Assembly (NCBI GenBank): GCA_012515615.1
Contig: JAAYYB010000203.1
Span: 1 to 33,654, forward strand
Direction of reading: 5' to 3'
Source: Fibrobacter sp.
GTDB lineage: Bacteria; Fibrobacterota; Chitinivibrionia; Chitinivibrionales; Chitinispirillaceae
DNA length: 33,654 nt
Shown piece after piece: positions 7,929 through 17,900 of this stretch. The notes beneath the pieces are model-generated. The model had not been told where the DNA came from. It made no database searches and worked only from the letters and a program-made list of their open reading frames with translations. Made by a program: the position numbers and the translations under genes. The stretch's first letter is position 1, and each line of letters starts with the position of its first letter.

Positions 7929-10853
7929 TCAGCGCACCCAGTCGTTTCCGTTACTGTTTACAATCCGTGTTTCCTCTGTACCGTCGGGATTGATCCAGTA
8001 AATCTCTTTCTCGCCCGATTCATACTCTCGCGTATAAACTATCTTCTCGATCCCTTTATATACGACAAGCGCGGGATTCATTTCATTGTAGGTTTTAATC
8101 GTGTCCCGTACTGCCAGCTTTCTGTAGCGCTGGAGATCGATATCGGTGATATTCAGATCAAAAATGTTTACACCCGATGAATAAACCATGGTACGGCTGT
8201 CCGAGAGCCAGCAGTATCCCTTGACATCAGAATTTTCTGTGATCTGTATGTGTTTAGCTGTCGAACGGTCGTAGATCCAGAGATCAAGCCGGCCGCCGAA
8301 ATTTGACCGGTCAGAAAGATATGCTATCCTGGTTCCATCCGGACTGAATCGGGGGCTGAAGTGATTGGCTGATGAATCTGTCACAAGGAGCGGTTTCTCT
8401 CCTCCAGGATTTGTTATGTAAACCTGAAATGAGCCGTTGCGGTTTGAGCAGAAAAGCATATAGGCGTTGTCAGAAGAAAAATTGACAGAGTGTTCTGTTG
8501 AATTTTCCCAGTTGATTACAGGAAGAGGTGTTCCACCTACGGCCTTTACTCTGTAAATATCTGTAACTGTATCTCCGCATTGACTGCCGGCGTAATAGAT
8601 CCACACTCCGTCGGCAGAAAAACCGGTCTCCTTTATATATAAACTGTCATGCAGAATGCGTCTTGCCGTACCGTTAAGGCTCACTGTTTCAAGTCTCGGG
8701 CACTGCCCTGATGTATTCACATAGGCTAACTTTCCTGATGCAAAAGAAATCGAGGGGAAACTGCAGTTTCCCTGACCACGGGTCAGCGGAAATTCGGCAT
8801 TTTTATCAGCAATCTTCAGAAATACGCCATTAACACTGTCACGGTCTGAATTGAAGGGGAATGTCCCCTCTATAGAGCCTTTTATCAACATCTGCTCGTC
8901 AATTCCAAGAGCAGCAAGTTCCATTCTGGCAGTAATCAGTTCCACTGCCTGCTGTATGGCTGAGTCGGGAGTGATCTCAGGTACAACTGGAATAAGCTGG
9001 TTCTTCGCAGAAACGAGCTTTTTCTTTTCATCAAATCTCAATACCAGGTTCCCGACGTACTCACCTTTTTTACCTGCTGAGAGAACAAGTTTTGAGCCGA
9101 TTTTCATCGGTGCAGGGAAGTGCTGCACAAGGTTACCGCAAATGATAATATCCGCTTCTTTAACCATGGCTGCCTTTGTTTTAATATTCTCCCATGTATC
9201 ATGCATTATCAGCACACGGAGATCATATTCCTGAGCACGGGCCGGAAACAGTTCGTCTGGGTTGAACTTTTCCAGTGACTTGCGGCTGCTCTCGCCTGTG
9301 ATTGAATCATTGATGTATGATGCGACAAACATGTTGTAGTCGCCTGAGGCGATGATCTGGTGTGAGATCAGCGGGCTTTTTGTCGATTCGAGGTGATTGG
9401 TACATATCAGTTTCTGTTTGAAATCGGTTCCCTTCTCGATCATGCGTCTGAAACCGTAATCAGCCTCACCGTTGCCGCCTGCAGTAGCGCTGAACTGCAT
9501 CTGTTGGTAGTAGTAATCGGCGAGCTTGACTCTGGGAGGAATTGCGAATTTACTTATGAGATTTCCTGCCTCTATTGAAAAACAAACAGGAAATTTCTGC
9601 CTCAGGGATTTGATGATAGTGGCGTGTCGTGCCAGCCCGCCCAGTGTCAGTCCCGATTGGGGAGGCAGAAACTGGTCACTGATATTACCTGTGTAAACAA
9701 GAGAAATTTCCAGGTTTTTGCTTCTGAGTCTGTCTGATTTCAATTGTGAAAGCAGTGCCCAGGCTTTCCAGTTATTGGGATCCGCTTTCAGTGCTTTTTG
9801 GGCATAGTATTCGCACAGCGCAAAGCGCTTTTTACTGTAATGCTGCAAGGCTGTATTGTAGAAGTCATCTGATGTTTTTGGGAGTATCTCTTCAAGCTTG
9901 ATCTTTAAGGTCGCGGCCCACACCGGTCCCAGCTCAGCCGAGAGATTCCTCCAGCCTGCATCGAATCCATATTTCCCGATCTGAATCCCTGCCCCCAGGC
10001 CCAGTCCGGAAGCCGAGAGCTCTCTACCGAGTGCGTAATCATAACCTCCACGAAGCATCAGATATTTTCCCGTCTTTATCTCTGTGCTTATCCCGGCCGT
10101 TAATGGCTCGTCTGCCGTCTTTATGATCCCGGCACCAATGTCAAAGTCCAGAAATGATTTAAAGGGAACTTTTGAGGAAAGCGGCCTTACATTGAGTGAA
10201 AAACCGGCCCGGAATGGAAGTGGTTCGGCTTTGAATCCGTAATCTACTGCTGAGCCCAGGTTGGCAAAGTAGAGGCGGGAGGAAAGCCGGTCAAAAGGTC
10301 TGTAGAGCATATCAAGACTCCCGGCCCAGGCTCGCCCCGACTCGTCCGCAGGATGGCTTTCGATATAGGAAAAAACAACTCCGGCATTGAGCTTGCCGTC
10401 AAGAAAAATCTTGGAAAGTGACAATCCGAACGATGCTTCAACGTAGGAAATCTCTGAAGGCTGCTCGTCGATGTCCCTTGCATGTTCAAATTTTCCGGGA
10501 GTAAAAAGCTGTGAGTAAAATCCTAATGCACCGAAGTCCAGAATTGGAAAGAACGCCCCCAGATACTCTTTGCGCAGACCCATAAGCCATTCGGTATGAG
10601 TAGCTGCGAAATTGTTACGGTCCGAAACTGCTGCATTTGCACTGTAAAGAGGCAGATCCGTTGCATCCATGGCTCCAGGTGATGATGAACCACGGGCAAG
10701 CTCTACAGCAGAGACCGGCATTGTAAGAAATGTACAGGCTGTTCTGCCTGAACTTTCGCCTCTGAGACTGGTGAACCAGTCAAAGCTAAAAACAGGGTTT
10801 GCCATAATGGCAAAGAGAAATATCGAAAATATCGCTTTGTTGCTGTTCTGCAT
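7929..10853 (-). CDS. Multidomain envelope protein: PorV/PorQ-like barrel, TPR, 5'-nucleotidase-like domain (degenerate), TolB/PD40-like propeller
   Basis: 974 aa. N-terminal signal and barrel-like repeats; TPR (ALQHYSKKRFALCEYYAQKALKADPNNWKAWALL); 5'NT-like GGLARHATIIKSLRQKFPVCFSIEAGNL; PD40 repeats (FSPDGTRIAYLSDRSNFGGRLDLWIYD). Confidence 0.65.
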   Translation of the reverse strand: MQNSNKAIFSIFLFAIMANPVFSFDWFTSLRGESSGRTACTFLTMPVSAVELARGSSSPGAMDATDLPLYSANAAVSDRNNFAATHTEWLMGLRKEYLGAFFPILDFGALGFYSQLFTPGKFEHARDIDEQPSEISYVEASFGLSLSKIFLDGKLNAGVVFSYIESHPADESGRAWAGSLDMLYRPFDRLSSRLYFANLGSAVDYGFKAEPLPFRAGFSLNVRPLSSKVPFKSFLDFDIGAGIIKTADEPLTAGISTEIKTGKYLMLRGGYDYALGRELSASGLGLGAGIQIGKYGFDAGWRNLSAELGPVWAATLKIKLEEILPKTSDDFYNTALQHYSKKRFALCEYYAQKALKADPNNWKAWALLSQLKSDRLRSKNLEISLVYTGNISDQFLPPQSGLTLGGLARHATIIKSLRQKFPVCFSIEAGNLISKFAIPPRVKLADYYYQQMQFSATAGGNGEADYGFRRMIEKGTDFKQKLICTNHLESTKSPLISHQIIASGDYNMFVASYINDSITGESSRKSLEKFNPDELFPARAQEYDLRVLIMHDTWENIKTKAAMVKEADIIICGNLVQHFPAPMKIGSKLVLSAGKKGEYVGNLVLRFDEKKKLVSAKNQLIPVVPEITPDSAIQQAVELITARMELAALGIDEQMLIKGSIEGTFPFNSDRDSVNGVFLKIADKNAEFPLTRGQGNCSFPSISFASGKLAYVNTSGQCPRLETVSLNGTARRILHDSLYIKETGFSADGVWIYYAGSQCGDTVTDIYRVKAVGGTPLPVINWENSTEHSVNFSSDNAYMLFCSNRNGSFQVYITNPGGEKPLLVTDSSANHFSPRFSPDGTRIAYLSDRSNFGGRLDLWIYDRSTAKHIQITENSDVKGYCWLSDSRTMVYSSGVNIFDLNITDIDLQRYRKLAVRDTIKTYNEMNPALVVYKGIEKIVYTREYESGEKEIYWINPDGTEETRIVNSNGNDWVR

Positions 10854-10965
10854 TGTTTATTGCCGGATAAAATGATGGATCCTGAACAAAGTTCTGACCC
10901 TACCTTATTATATCGACAATGGCAATCAGAAACATTAAAAATCAGATCAAATCTCGATGCGGGGG

Positions 10966-11904
10966 TTACATGGCACGGTAGAACATGCAGTCATTAACAG
11001 TGTAGGCTGTAACCAGACTCTCTGATACCATGTTCTCGAGGATAACTGAAAGCTGACTGAGTGCTACTCCGCTTATTCCTGAGAGCTCTTCAATTGTGGA
11101 CGGACGTCTTTTCAGAAGGCTGAGGATAGTTTCTTCTGTTGTGTCGTCTGCTTTTTCATTTTTAAAGGTTTCCAGACTCTTCCTTGAAACGATTTCAACA
11201 GGAAGCGGGGCGAGGAAATCGGATATTTTTGAGAGCTGTTCAAAATCGGCTGTCCTTACCCAGCTGCAGGGGCCGGGCCTGTCAAGGCTGTTGAGCTGGA
11301 CCCGTGATGGATTCATCCTGAGAAGAGACTCTTTAAAGGCCTGCAGTTCAGAAGGATCATCATTTACTCCCGGTACGATGAATACCTCTATCCAGATGGT
11401 TCCCTTAAATTCCCTGCAGAAGGTGACAAGACCCTCAATGATCCTCTGGTTACTTAGCTCTTTGTGAGGCCTGTTTACTGCAGAGAACGCCTTGTCTGAA
11501 ATGGCATCCAGAGATGGGAGAATCAGGTCAAAAGGTTTTGCCGCTTCACGGACCTCCGGTAAATAAAAAAGAGTGCCGTTTGTGAGCAGTGCTGTTTTGT
11601 AATGGGGAAAATTATCTTTTATAAATCTGATCAGCGGACCAAAAGCCGTGTTCAGGGTTGGCTCTCCACTTCCACCGAAAGTCACATAATCGAGTTTTGG
11701 ATTACCTGAAAGGTAATCGGCAATTTCATTGGAGAGTTCCGAAAAACTGACATATTCTTTTCGCTCTATTGTCAGATCGGTAGTTTCACCGCATTCGCAG
11801 TAGACACAATCTAAAGAGCACGTTTTCCCCTGAACCATGTCGATTCCAAGCGAAACACCAAGGCGTCTGGATCTGACCGGACCAAATATGTGCTTGTATT
11901 TCAT
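10966..11904 (-). CDS. Radical SAM protein, COG0731/TYW1-like bacterial family, with C-terminal winged-helix-like region
   Basis: MKYKHIFGPVRSRRLGVSLGID...CSLDCVYCECG, FGGSGEPTLN. The listed start (11922) extends upstream; MKYKH at 11904 fits the family. Confidence 0.85.
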   Translation of the reverse strand: MKYKHIFGPVRSRRLGVSLGIDMVQGKTCSLDCVYCECGETTDLTIERKEYVSFSELSNEIADYLSGNPKLDYVTFGGSGEPTLNTAFGPLIRFIKDNFPHYKTALLTNGTLFYLPEVREAAKPFDLILPSLDAISDKAFSAVNRPHKELSNQRIIEGLVTFCREFKGTIWIEVFIVPGVNDDPSELQAFKESLLRMNPSRVQLNSLDRPGPCSWVRTADFEQLSKISDFLAPLPVEIVSRKSLETFKNEKADDTTEETILSLLKRRPSTIEELSGISGVALSQLSVILENMVSESLVTAYTVNDCMFYRAM

Positions 11905-11931
11905 CACTCGTCCAACTTGCAAATTACAAAT

Positions 11932-11963
11932 AAAAAAGCCCGTAGGTTTCAGTTCCCCGGGCC
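11932..11963 (-). terminator. Rho-independent terminator downstream of the DUF1573 gene
   Basis: On the minus strand GCCCG...CGGGC followed by CTTTTTTA, about 20 nt after the stop at 11983. Confidence 0.65.
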
Positions 11964-11982
11964 TGTTTTACAAACAATAAAT

Positions 11983-12717
11983 TTACTTCGACATTATCAT
12001 CCCCGGAACCGAGATTTCGGCTTTTTTGGGATGATTTGTTTTGATGATAAAATTCCCATGCTTACTCTGTTTATCAGGGTTGGTAAGGGTAAGCCTGAGG
12101 GTGTAATCATAATACCCGTCTGCTTTCACGCTGTCCGGTTCTATCAACTTATAAGATGGAAAAATAGGCATTGAGCGCTGCCATTCAGGAACATTATTCC
12201 CCTGATTCGGTTGTGACTTGAACTGAACTTCTGAGACTTTCAGCCCCTTTTTCGCTGTGCTCAGTTTCATTTCAACCGTTATGTTATTACTGCTGTCGGG
12301 AATAAAACGGAGATACCCTGGAGAATAATCGATATATGACATTATGTTGCCGCCAAGTGAAATCCGCAATGTCTGGGCATTCTTTGCATTTGAAACCACG
12401 GTGATATACTTCCTGAATGTACCTCCATGCATACCCCTGATGTCAACTTCCGAAGTTATTTTGCCTGTCTTACCGGGCTGGATGATCGAGTCGTGCCCTA
12501 CAGCTGTGCAGCCGCATCCGGGCTTGACCTGCTGGATGACCAGAGCGCTGTCGCCTGTGTTCTTGACAATGAATACGTTTTTGATAGATTTCACTTCACC
12601 TTCCTGCAGAATTCCAGCATCGTAATTTGCACTGTCAATAGAGATCATCGGTGCAGACATGAGCATGGCAGGAAGAGTCATCGATCCAAGGACCAATACT
12701 CTCAGTAAACTATTCAT
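11983..12717 (-). CDS. DUF1573-domain secreted protein
   Basis: MNSLLRVLVLGSMTLPAMLMSA signal; VFIVKNTGDSALVIQQVKPGCGCTAV is the DUF1573 hallmark; SD GGAGGAAGCGTT-ATG. Confidence 0.85.
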   Translation of the reverse strand: MNSLLRVLVLGSMTLPAMLMSAPMISIDSANYDAGILQEGEVKSIKNVFIVKNTGDSALVIQQVKPGCGCTAVGHDSIIQPGKTGKITSEVDIRGMHGGTFRKYITVVSNAKNAQTLRISLGGNIMSYIDYSPGYLRFIPDSSNNITVEMKLSTAKKGLKVSEVQFKSQPNQGNNVPEWQRSMPIFPSYKLIEPDSVKADGYYDYTLRLTLTNPDKQSKHGNFIIKTNHPKKAEISVPGMIMSK

Positions 12718-12780
12718 AACGCTTCCTCCTGAAAACAATTTATCCTGATACCTGTCTTTTGTATCCGCAAGTAACGAAGT

Positions 12781-12948
12781 GCAGATTGCCCTTCCGGGTG
12801 CATAAGTCAGATTACAATTAAAAATAATTAATGTCCCTGGCTTCGGTCATCTTTGTCCTATTACGAACGCACATTAGTTTTATTAATACTCTTAATCCAT
12901 CAGGGAAGGGATAAGAGCAGTTCGCCCTGATCCGGGTGCATAAGTCAG
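12781..12948. repeat. Pair of direct repeats, TCCGGGTGCATAAGTCAG
   Basis: 18-bp identical copies at 12793-12810 and 12931-12948, each preceded by a similar GCAG...GCCCT segment. Confidence 0.7.
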
Positions 12949-13074
12949 GTAATAGACGGTTTGAGTGCGAATAACCGCTCAGCTCTTCTATCCATGCATG
13001 CATCCACGTTATATTTTGTATAAGCAGAACAATTTTTCTCTGTGTATTCTGATAGTGGCCCGGTAAAGGAAACT

Positions 13075-14076
13075 ATGCCTGAAACTATAAATTTGCATTC
13101 TATACCTCCCGAAACCGCCAATGACCGTTCCGCAATTATCGGATTAGAAAACAAGGGCGAATTCTGGAAACCTTGCCCCGGAACAACCAAAGGTTATTTA
13201 TGCTGCGGTTACCAGATAATCACTCCTTCTACCGGCTGTGGTATGTACTGCAGGTACTGTATCCTGCAGGCTTATTTTCCTTATCAATGTCAGGTGGTTT
13301 TTACAAATTTTGACGACCTTGCAAACGAGATCAAAACAAGGCTTCCGCAGAAAAAAGGCGTTCTGAGATTTGGAACCGGTGAATTCGGGGACAGTCTTTT
13401 TTCTGAAAAACAATCGGGGGCAGCGGTAAAAATTGCGGATCTGCTCGATCCTTATGAGAACGTGATCGTGGAATTCAAGACTAAGTGTGCCGATATATCA
13501 CCGATTTTCGGCGTTCAGAATCCAGAAAAGGTGATTATCGGCTTTTCCATGAATACCCCGGCTATGATCTCCTGCATGGAGGAAAAAACCGCATCTTTAG
13601 ATCAACGGCTCAGTGCCGCTGAAAAATGTCTGGAAATGGGCTTTAAGGTGGCATTTCACTTTGATCCGATGTTTATTTACGATAACTGGGAAGAAGATTA
13701 CAGAAACGTTGTCAGAGCCATTTTCAGGGTGGTTAAAGATCCAGAGAAAATTGCCTGGATAAGCATGGGTGGATTTAGATCCATGCCTTCTCTGAAATCG
13801 GTTTTAAAAAACAGGGGAGACCACCTTTCGCTTTTTTCCGGTGAAATGATTTGTGGTGAAGATGGCAAATTGCGTTACTTCCGTCCTCTGCGGGTGGCTC
13901 TTTACAGAGCGATGCTTGATGAGTTTAACAGGCATTTTCCTCAGATAACACTTTATATGTGCATGGAAAGTCCTGAAGTCTGGGAGGAATCGGGAATGAT
14001 CGATAAAATCCCCGGGGGCCTTGTCAAGTATCTGGACTGCAGGGCAATGCGCCTGCTCGGTCTGGATCGTGCATGA
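13075..14076 (+). CDS. Radical SAM protein, spore photoproduct lyase (SplB)-like family
   Basis: TPSTGCGMYCRYCILQAYFPYQ is SplB-like with CxxxCxxC; FRFGTGEFGDS, EFKTKCADI. ATG 13075 with AAAGGAAACT upstream is preferred over GTG 13042. Confidence 0.8.
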   Translation: MPETINLHSIPPETANDRSAIIGLENKGEFWKPCPGTTKGYLCCGYQIITPSTGCGMYCRYCILQAYFPYQCQVVFTNFDDLANEIKTRLPQKKGVLRFGTGEFGDSLFSEKQSGAAVKIADLLDPYENVIVEFKTKCADISPIFGVQNPEKVIIGFSMNTPAMISCMEEKTASLDQRLSAAEKCLEMGFKVAFHFDPMFIYDNWEEDYRNVVRAIFRVVKDPEKIAWISMGGFRSMPSLKSVLKNRGDHLSLFSGEMICGEDGKLRYFRPLRVALYRAMLDEFNRHFPQITLYMCMESPEVWEESGMIDKIPGGLVKYLDCRAMRLLGLDRA

Positions 14077-14229
14077 CACCGACACCATGATAATTTATAA
14101 ATCCTGGATCTAACCGGTAAAACAGCATTTATTTTAACTGTTCACAATTCCGGGATTCAGTTCCTGAAGTAGTTGCTGAATACGTGGTATCTGCCCTGGA
14201 TCAATTGACTGTTTTGTAATGGAGTTCTT

Positions 14230-14910
14230 ATGATCAAAATCGGTGACCTTGAGTTAGGAACCAGACCCGAGATTTTAGCTGTTATTGATGAAAAAATACC
14301 GGTTCGCGAAATCCTGGATCTTAAACAGCAAGGGGTCGGGCTTTTGGAGGTCAGGGTCGATTGCTTTAATCTACCGATCTCAGAGATACTAGAGTATGTA
14401 AGAGAGGTGAGAGAGTCTGTTCATCTGCCCATCATAGGGACGGTGAGGGAGACAGAGTTCAACCACAAAAGCCGTGTAGATATTTTCAGAAAGATAATCC
14501 CTTTTGTTGACTGCATCGATATTGAACTCGGTTGTGAAATTTCAGATGAGGTGGTAAAGCTTGGCGAAGGAAAAACCATAATGGTGTCCGAGCATGATTT
14601 TACCGGCACACCATCTTTGACTGACCTTCAAATGATTGTGCAAAGGGCACTGACGCAGGGTGCGGATATAATAAAAATCGCTGCTATGGCTGATTCTACT
14701 GAAGATGTACGCAGACTTCTGAGATTTACTGATAATAGCAAGGAACCGCTTGTCACTATTGCAATGGGACCGGTCGGGGCTGTTACCAGGCTGATAGCTC
14801 CTTTGTTTGGTTCACTTTTTACTTATGGCTATGTAAATAAACCGGTTGCTCCCGGACAGCTTTCCGTTTATAAACTTCTTGAGGAATTCCATCTGTATTA
14901 CCGGCAATAA
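14230..14910 (+). CDS. aroD: Type I 3-dehydroquinate dehydratase
   Basis: 226 aa; LLEVRVDCF, PIIGTVRE, VSEHDFTGTPS, ADIIKIAAMA, VTIAMGPVGAVTRL, GQLSVYKL. Confidence 0.93.
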   Translation: MIKIGDLELGTRPEILAVIDEKIPVREILDLKQQGVGLLEVRVDCFNLPISEILEYVREVRESVHLPIIGTVRETEFNHKSRVDIFRKIIPFVDCIDIELGCEISDEVVKLGEGKTIMVSEHDFTGTPSLTDLQMIVQRALTQGADIIKIAAMADSTEDVRRLLRFTDNSKEPLVTIAMGPVGAVTRLIAPLFGSLFTYGYVNKPVAPGQLSVYKLLEEFHLYYRQ

Positions 14911-14980
14911 CGTTCCGCGCTATGCCGGGGGTAGAAGCGTTGCTTTTCACAGGCAGATCAGGAAAATCGGGTGCAGGATT

Positions 14981-17900
14981 TTATTGCCTTGCAATATTCT
15001 GTCTGTAGTCGGGAAGCATTATAGTAGACCAGTTATCAAAATCGTAACCCAGTGAGAAAGAGAAACGGTTTCCACCCAGAGGCGGCTTTCTGTCGATACC
15101 CCGATCCCAGCGGAATTTAAGTGCAAGGGGGTAGCTGCTGAAAGTCTGAGCCTCAAGTCTCATCTCCAGTCCGTATGAAACAAGCCAGTCTTCACGATTG
15201 AACTCAAAGAAGTCCTTTGGTTGATCCCAGCCGGCTCCTGCACTGACATTTATGCATCCGTAAAGTCTTTCCAGGTACAGGAACCAGAACTTTTTATCTA
15301 TCAGTTTGGGCCAGAGTGGAAATCTGTAGGAAACCTCACCGCTGATAACAGCTTTTCCGGTAACAAGAAGTGTGTCCTGACTCATCCTGACAGTGTCCTG
15401 ATCATCGGTGTACTTGGTCTTGGCATCGCGAAAATAGTAGGAATATCCCTGAACCCACGCTCCCGGATAGTAAAAAGAGGGCAGTTCCTGGTCCTGGCGT
15501 TTTTCAATAATATTAAGGTATGTGCCTTGCATATCAAGGTGCAGATCATGCTTGCCGTACCATGGTGCTGCCACGCCCGCCTTTACATGACTCATTACCT
15601 GCTGAAAAAGATACTTGTCGTATAATTCTTTCGGGGTGCTGCTTTCAGGATCAAAACTGTTCTCCTCTTTAAGTGAATTCTGGCTCCAGAGGTCATACTG
15701 CACTTTGGAGGCGATACCCCTTGGAGAAATATTCATCTTTGATTCCGGCACTCTTGCTGCCATGATGCCCATCGTGCCGAAACGGAAGCCCTTGCTCAAA
15801 TTGTAATTGAAAACTCCTATATCGTAAAGATCTTCCAGATATATGTTTACATCGTATATGTTTGCGCCAAAGAGCAGATTCAGGGCAAGCAGGTTATTAT
15901 CATAAGTGCTTGAACCGGCGAAGAAATGAGAAATGAGGAGGTTGAAATTCTGAAGCTGCATATTGTAAGGCTGGACAACAACACTGTCTATGGATTCATC
16001 AAGAAACTCATCCCTGTCAGCTATTCCTCTGAGCATGTAATCAAAAGAAACGGTCAGAGGAAGGACTTTTGTGGTGGCAAAAAGTCCCAGATCATAACTT
16101 GCTTCAGTGTTTATTCCACCCTGATCGGGGTCAATGAAATCAAAAAGATGCTTTGGTTCAAGGAAGAAGAACCCGCCGATCTCCGACCCACCGCCGGAAA
16201 GCGTCAGCGGTTCAATGAGGTTGAAGACAGCCCCGAATTTAAAGGTTGTAATACCTTTCTGTGAGTTTGACTCTTCTGTGACAAGCTGTTCTGCCATCAG
16301 AACCGGGGAGACAAGGAACTGTCTTGGAAACCATTGGTAGGGGCGTGGTGCGCTCAAATCCACGGGGTTGGCGCTGTCCGATGATAATTCCCGTTCTGTC
16401 ATGAAAACCGCGGTATCTGCAGCCAATGATACTATAGAATCAAGGACGTATATGCCGTAGCCCTGATTGTCATATCCAGAATAAACAAGCTTTGAGTTAT
16501 CCGGCGATACGGATGGCTGAAATGCACCGCCTGAAACGTTTGTAACCTGTTCTGTTCTCTTATTTGCCAGATCGTACCTGTAGACATTGAATATTCCGGT
16601 ACAGTCAGAGGAATAGTAAAGATATTTGCCGTCAGGGCTGAAAGACGGGTCACGTTCGTCTTTGCCTGAATCCGGCAGAACGATACATTTTTTTGTGAGT
16701 GTATCATAAATACCGATGTTGCGGTTTTTGCTGTCAAAGAAGCTGAACGCTATACTCCTGCCGTCAGAGGACCAGTCCATGCTGTAAATGAAGTCTATCT
16801 GCAGAGAGTCGGCAGCCGTGGCGGGATAAAGCACGTTGACCTTTTTACCTGCGGTGTCGGTAACTGCAAGGTAAAAACGATTTACATCTCTGCGCGCGAA
16901 TGCCAGCATTCTGCCGTCAGGTGAAAATGTGGCGTTGAAAACAGACTTTTTTTCTGTCAACTGACGTTCGGATTTCTTCCTGAACAGTTTGAACTCTTTT
17001 TTCCATGTTGGAAGAGTATCGATGAAAAGGTCAAGTACTCTGCTGCCGCCGTTTTTGGCAGGAACCACAGATTTTCTGCTTTTATTGCTTATGAAGCTGA
17101 TTTTCCCGCTACCTGCATGAATATCATAGTACCCGCCGACCGGAAAAACAGGGTTTTTGATTCCGGTAGTATCTGCAGTATCGCTGACTGGAAGAAGGTA
17201 AAGCTGTTTGCGACCGAAGTCACTTTTACCGTTTGACAAGAAATAAACATTGCTGCCGTCCGGTGAAAACCGGGGCCAGGCATTTTCATAACCATTCCTG
17301 TTGATTTTTCGCCCGTATACCTGAGTGCCGATCTCTTTAATCTGCTCTTTATAACGCAGCTCCAGGGATCGTTTCCAGTCGCTGTAAAGTTTTTTTGCTG
17401 TAATACCCAGTACTTCTTTGACTGACTTATCAAAATTCAACCTGGTTACTTTTGAACTCTCACGAAGCAGGGAAACGATTTTGTCATAACCGTAGGTTTC
17501 AGCAATGTAGCTGACCAGTGAAAATCCGTGATTGTAGGATTTTTCGTAATCGTCACCTTTTCCGGCAAAAACCTGCATGTGGTCCCAGGAGAGCAGCTTG
17601 TCGGAAATCGTAAGGGTTCTCAATATCATGTCTCTGTGAGAATCCCATGTATCACCTTTCTGTCTTGTACTTTCGTATTGTGCTATACCTTCTGTAAACC
17701 ATGCCGGAAGGATATCGGAAGGAAAAGAGTGGAATGCTTCGACCCGGCCCCGTTCATTTGGATGAGAGAAAAAACCGAGCCGCAGATCGAGAACCTGGGG
17801 CTGAAATTTCAGTCCTGACCAAATAGAAACAATATGGGCGAATTCATGTGCTATAACATCGTCAAACCAGTTATGGCTTCCCCTGAGATTAAAGTCGAAA

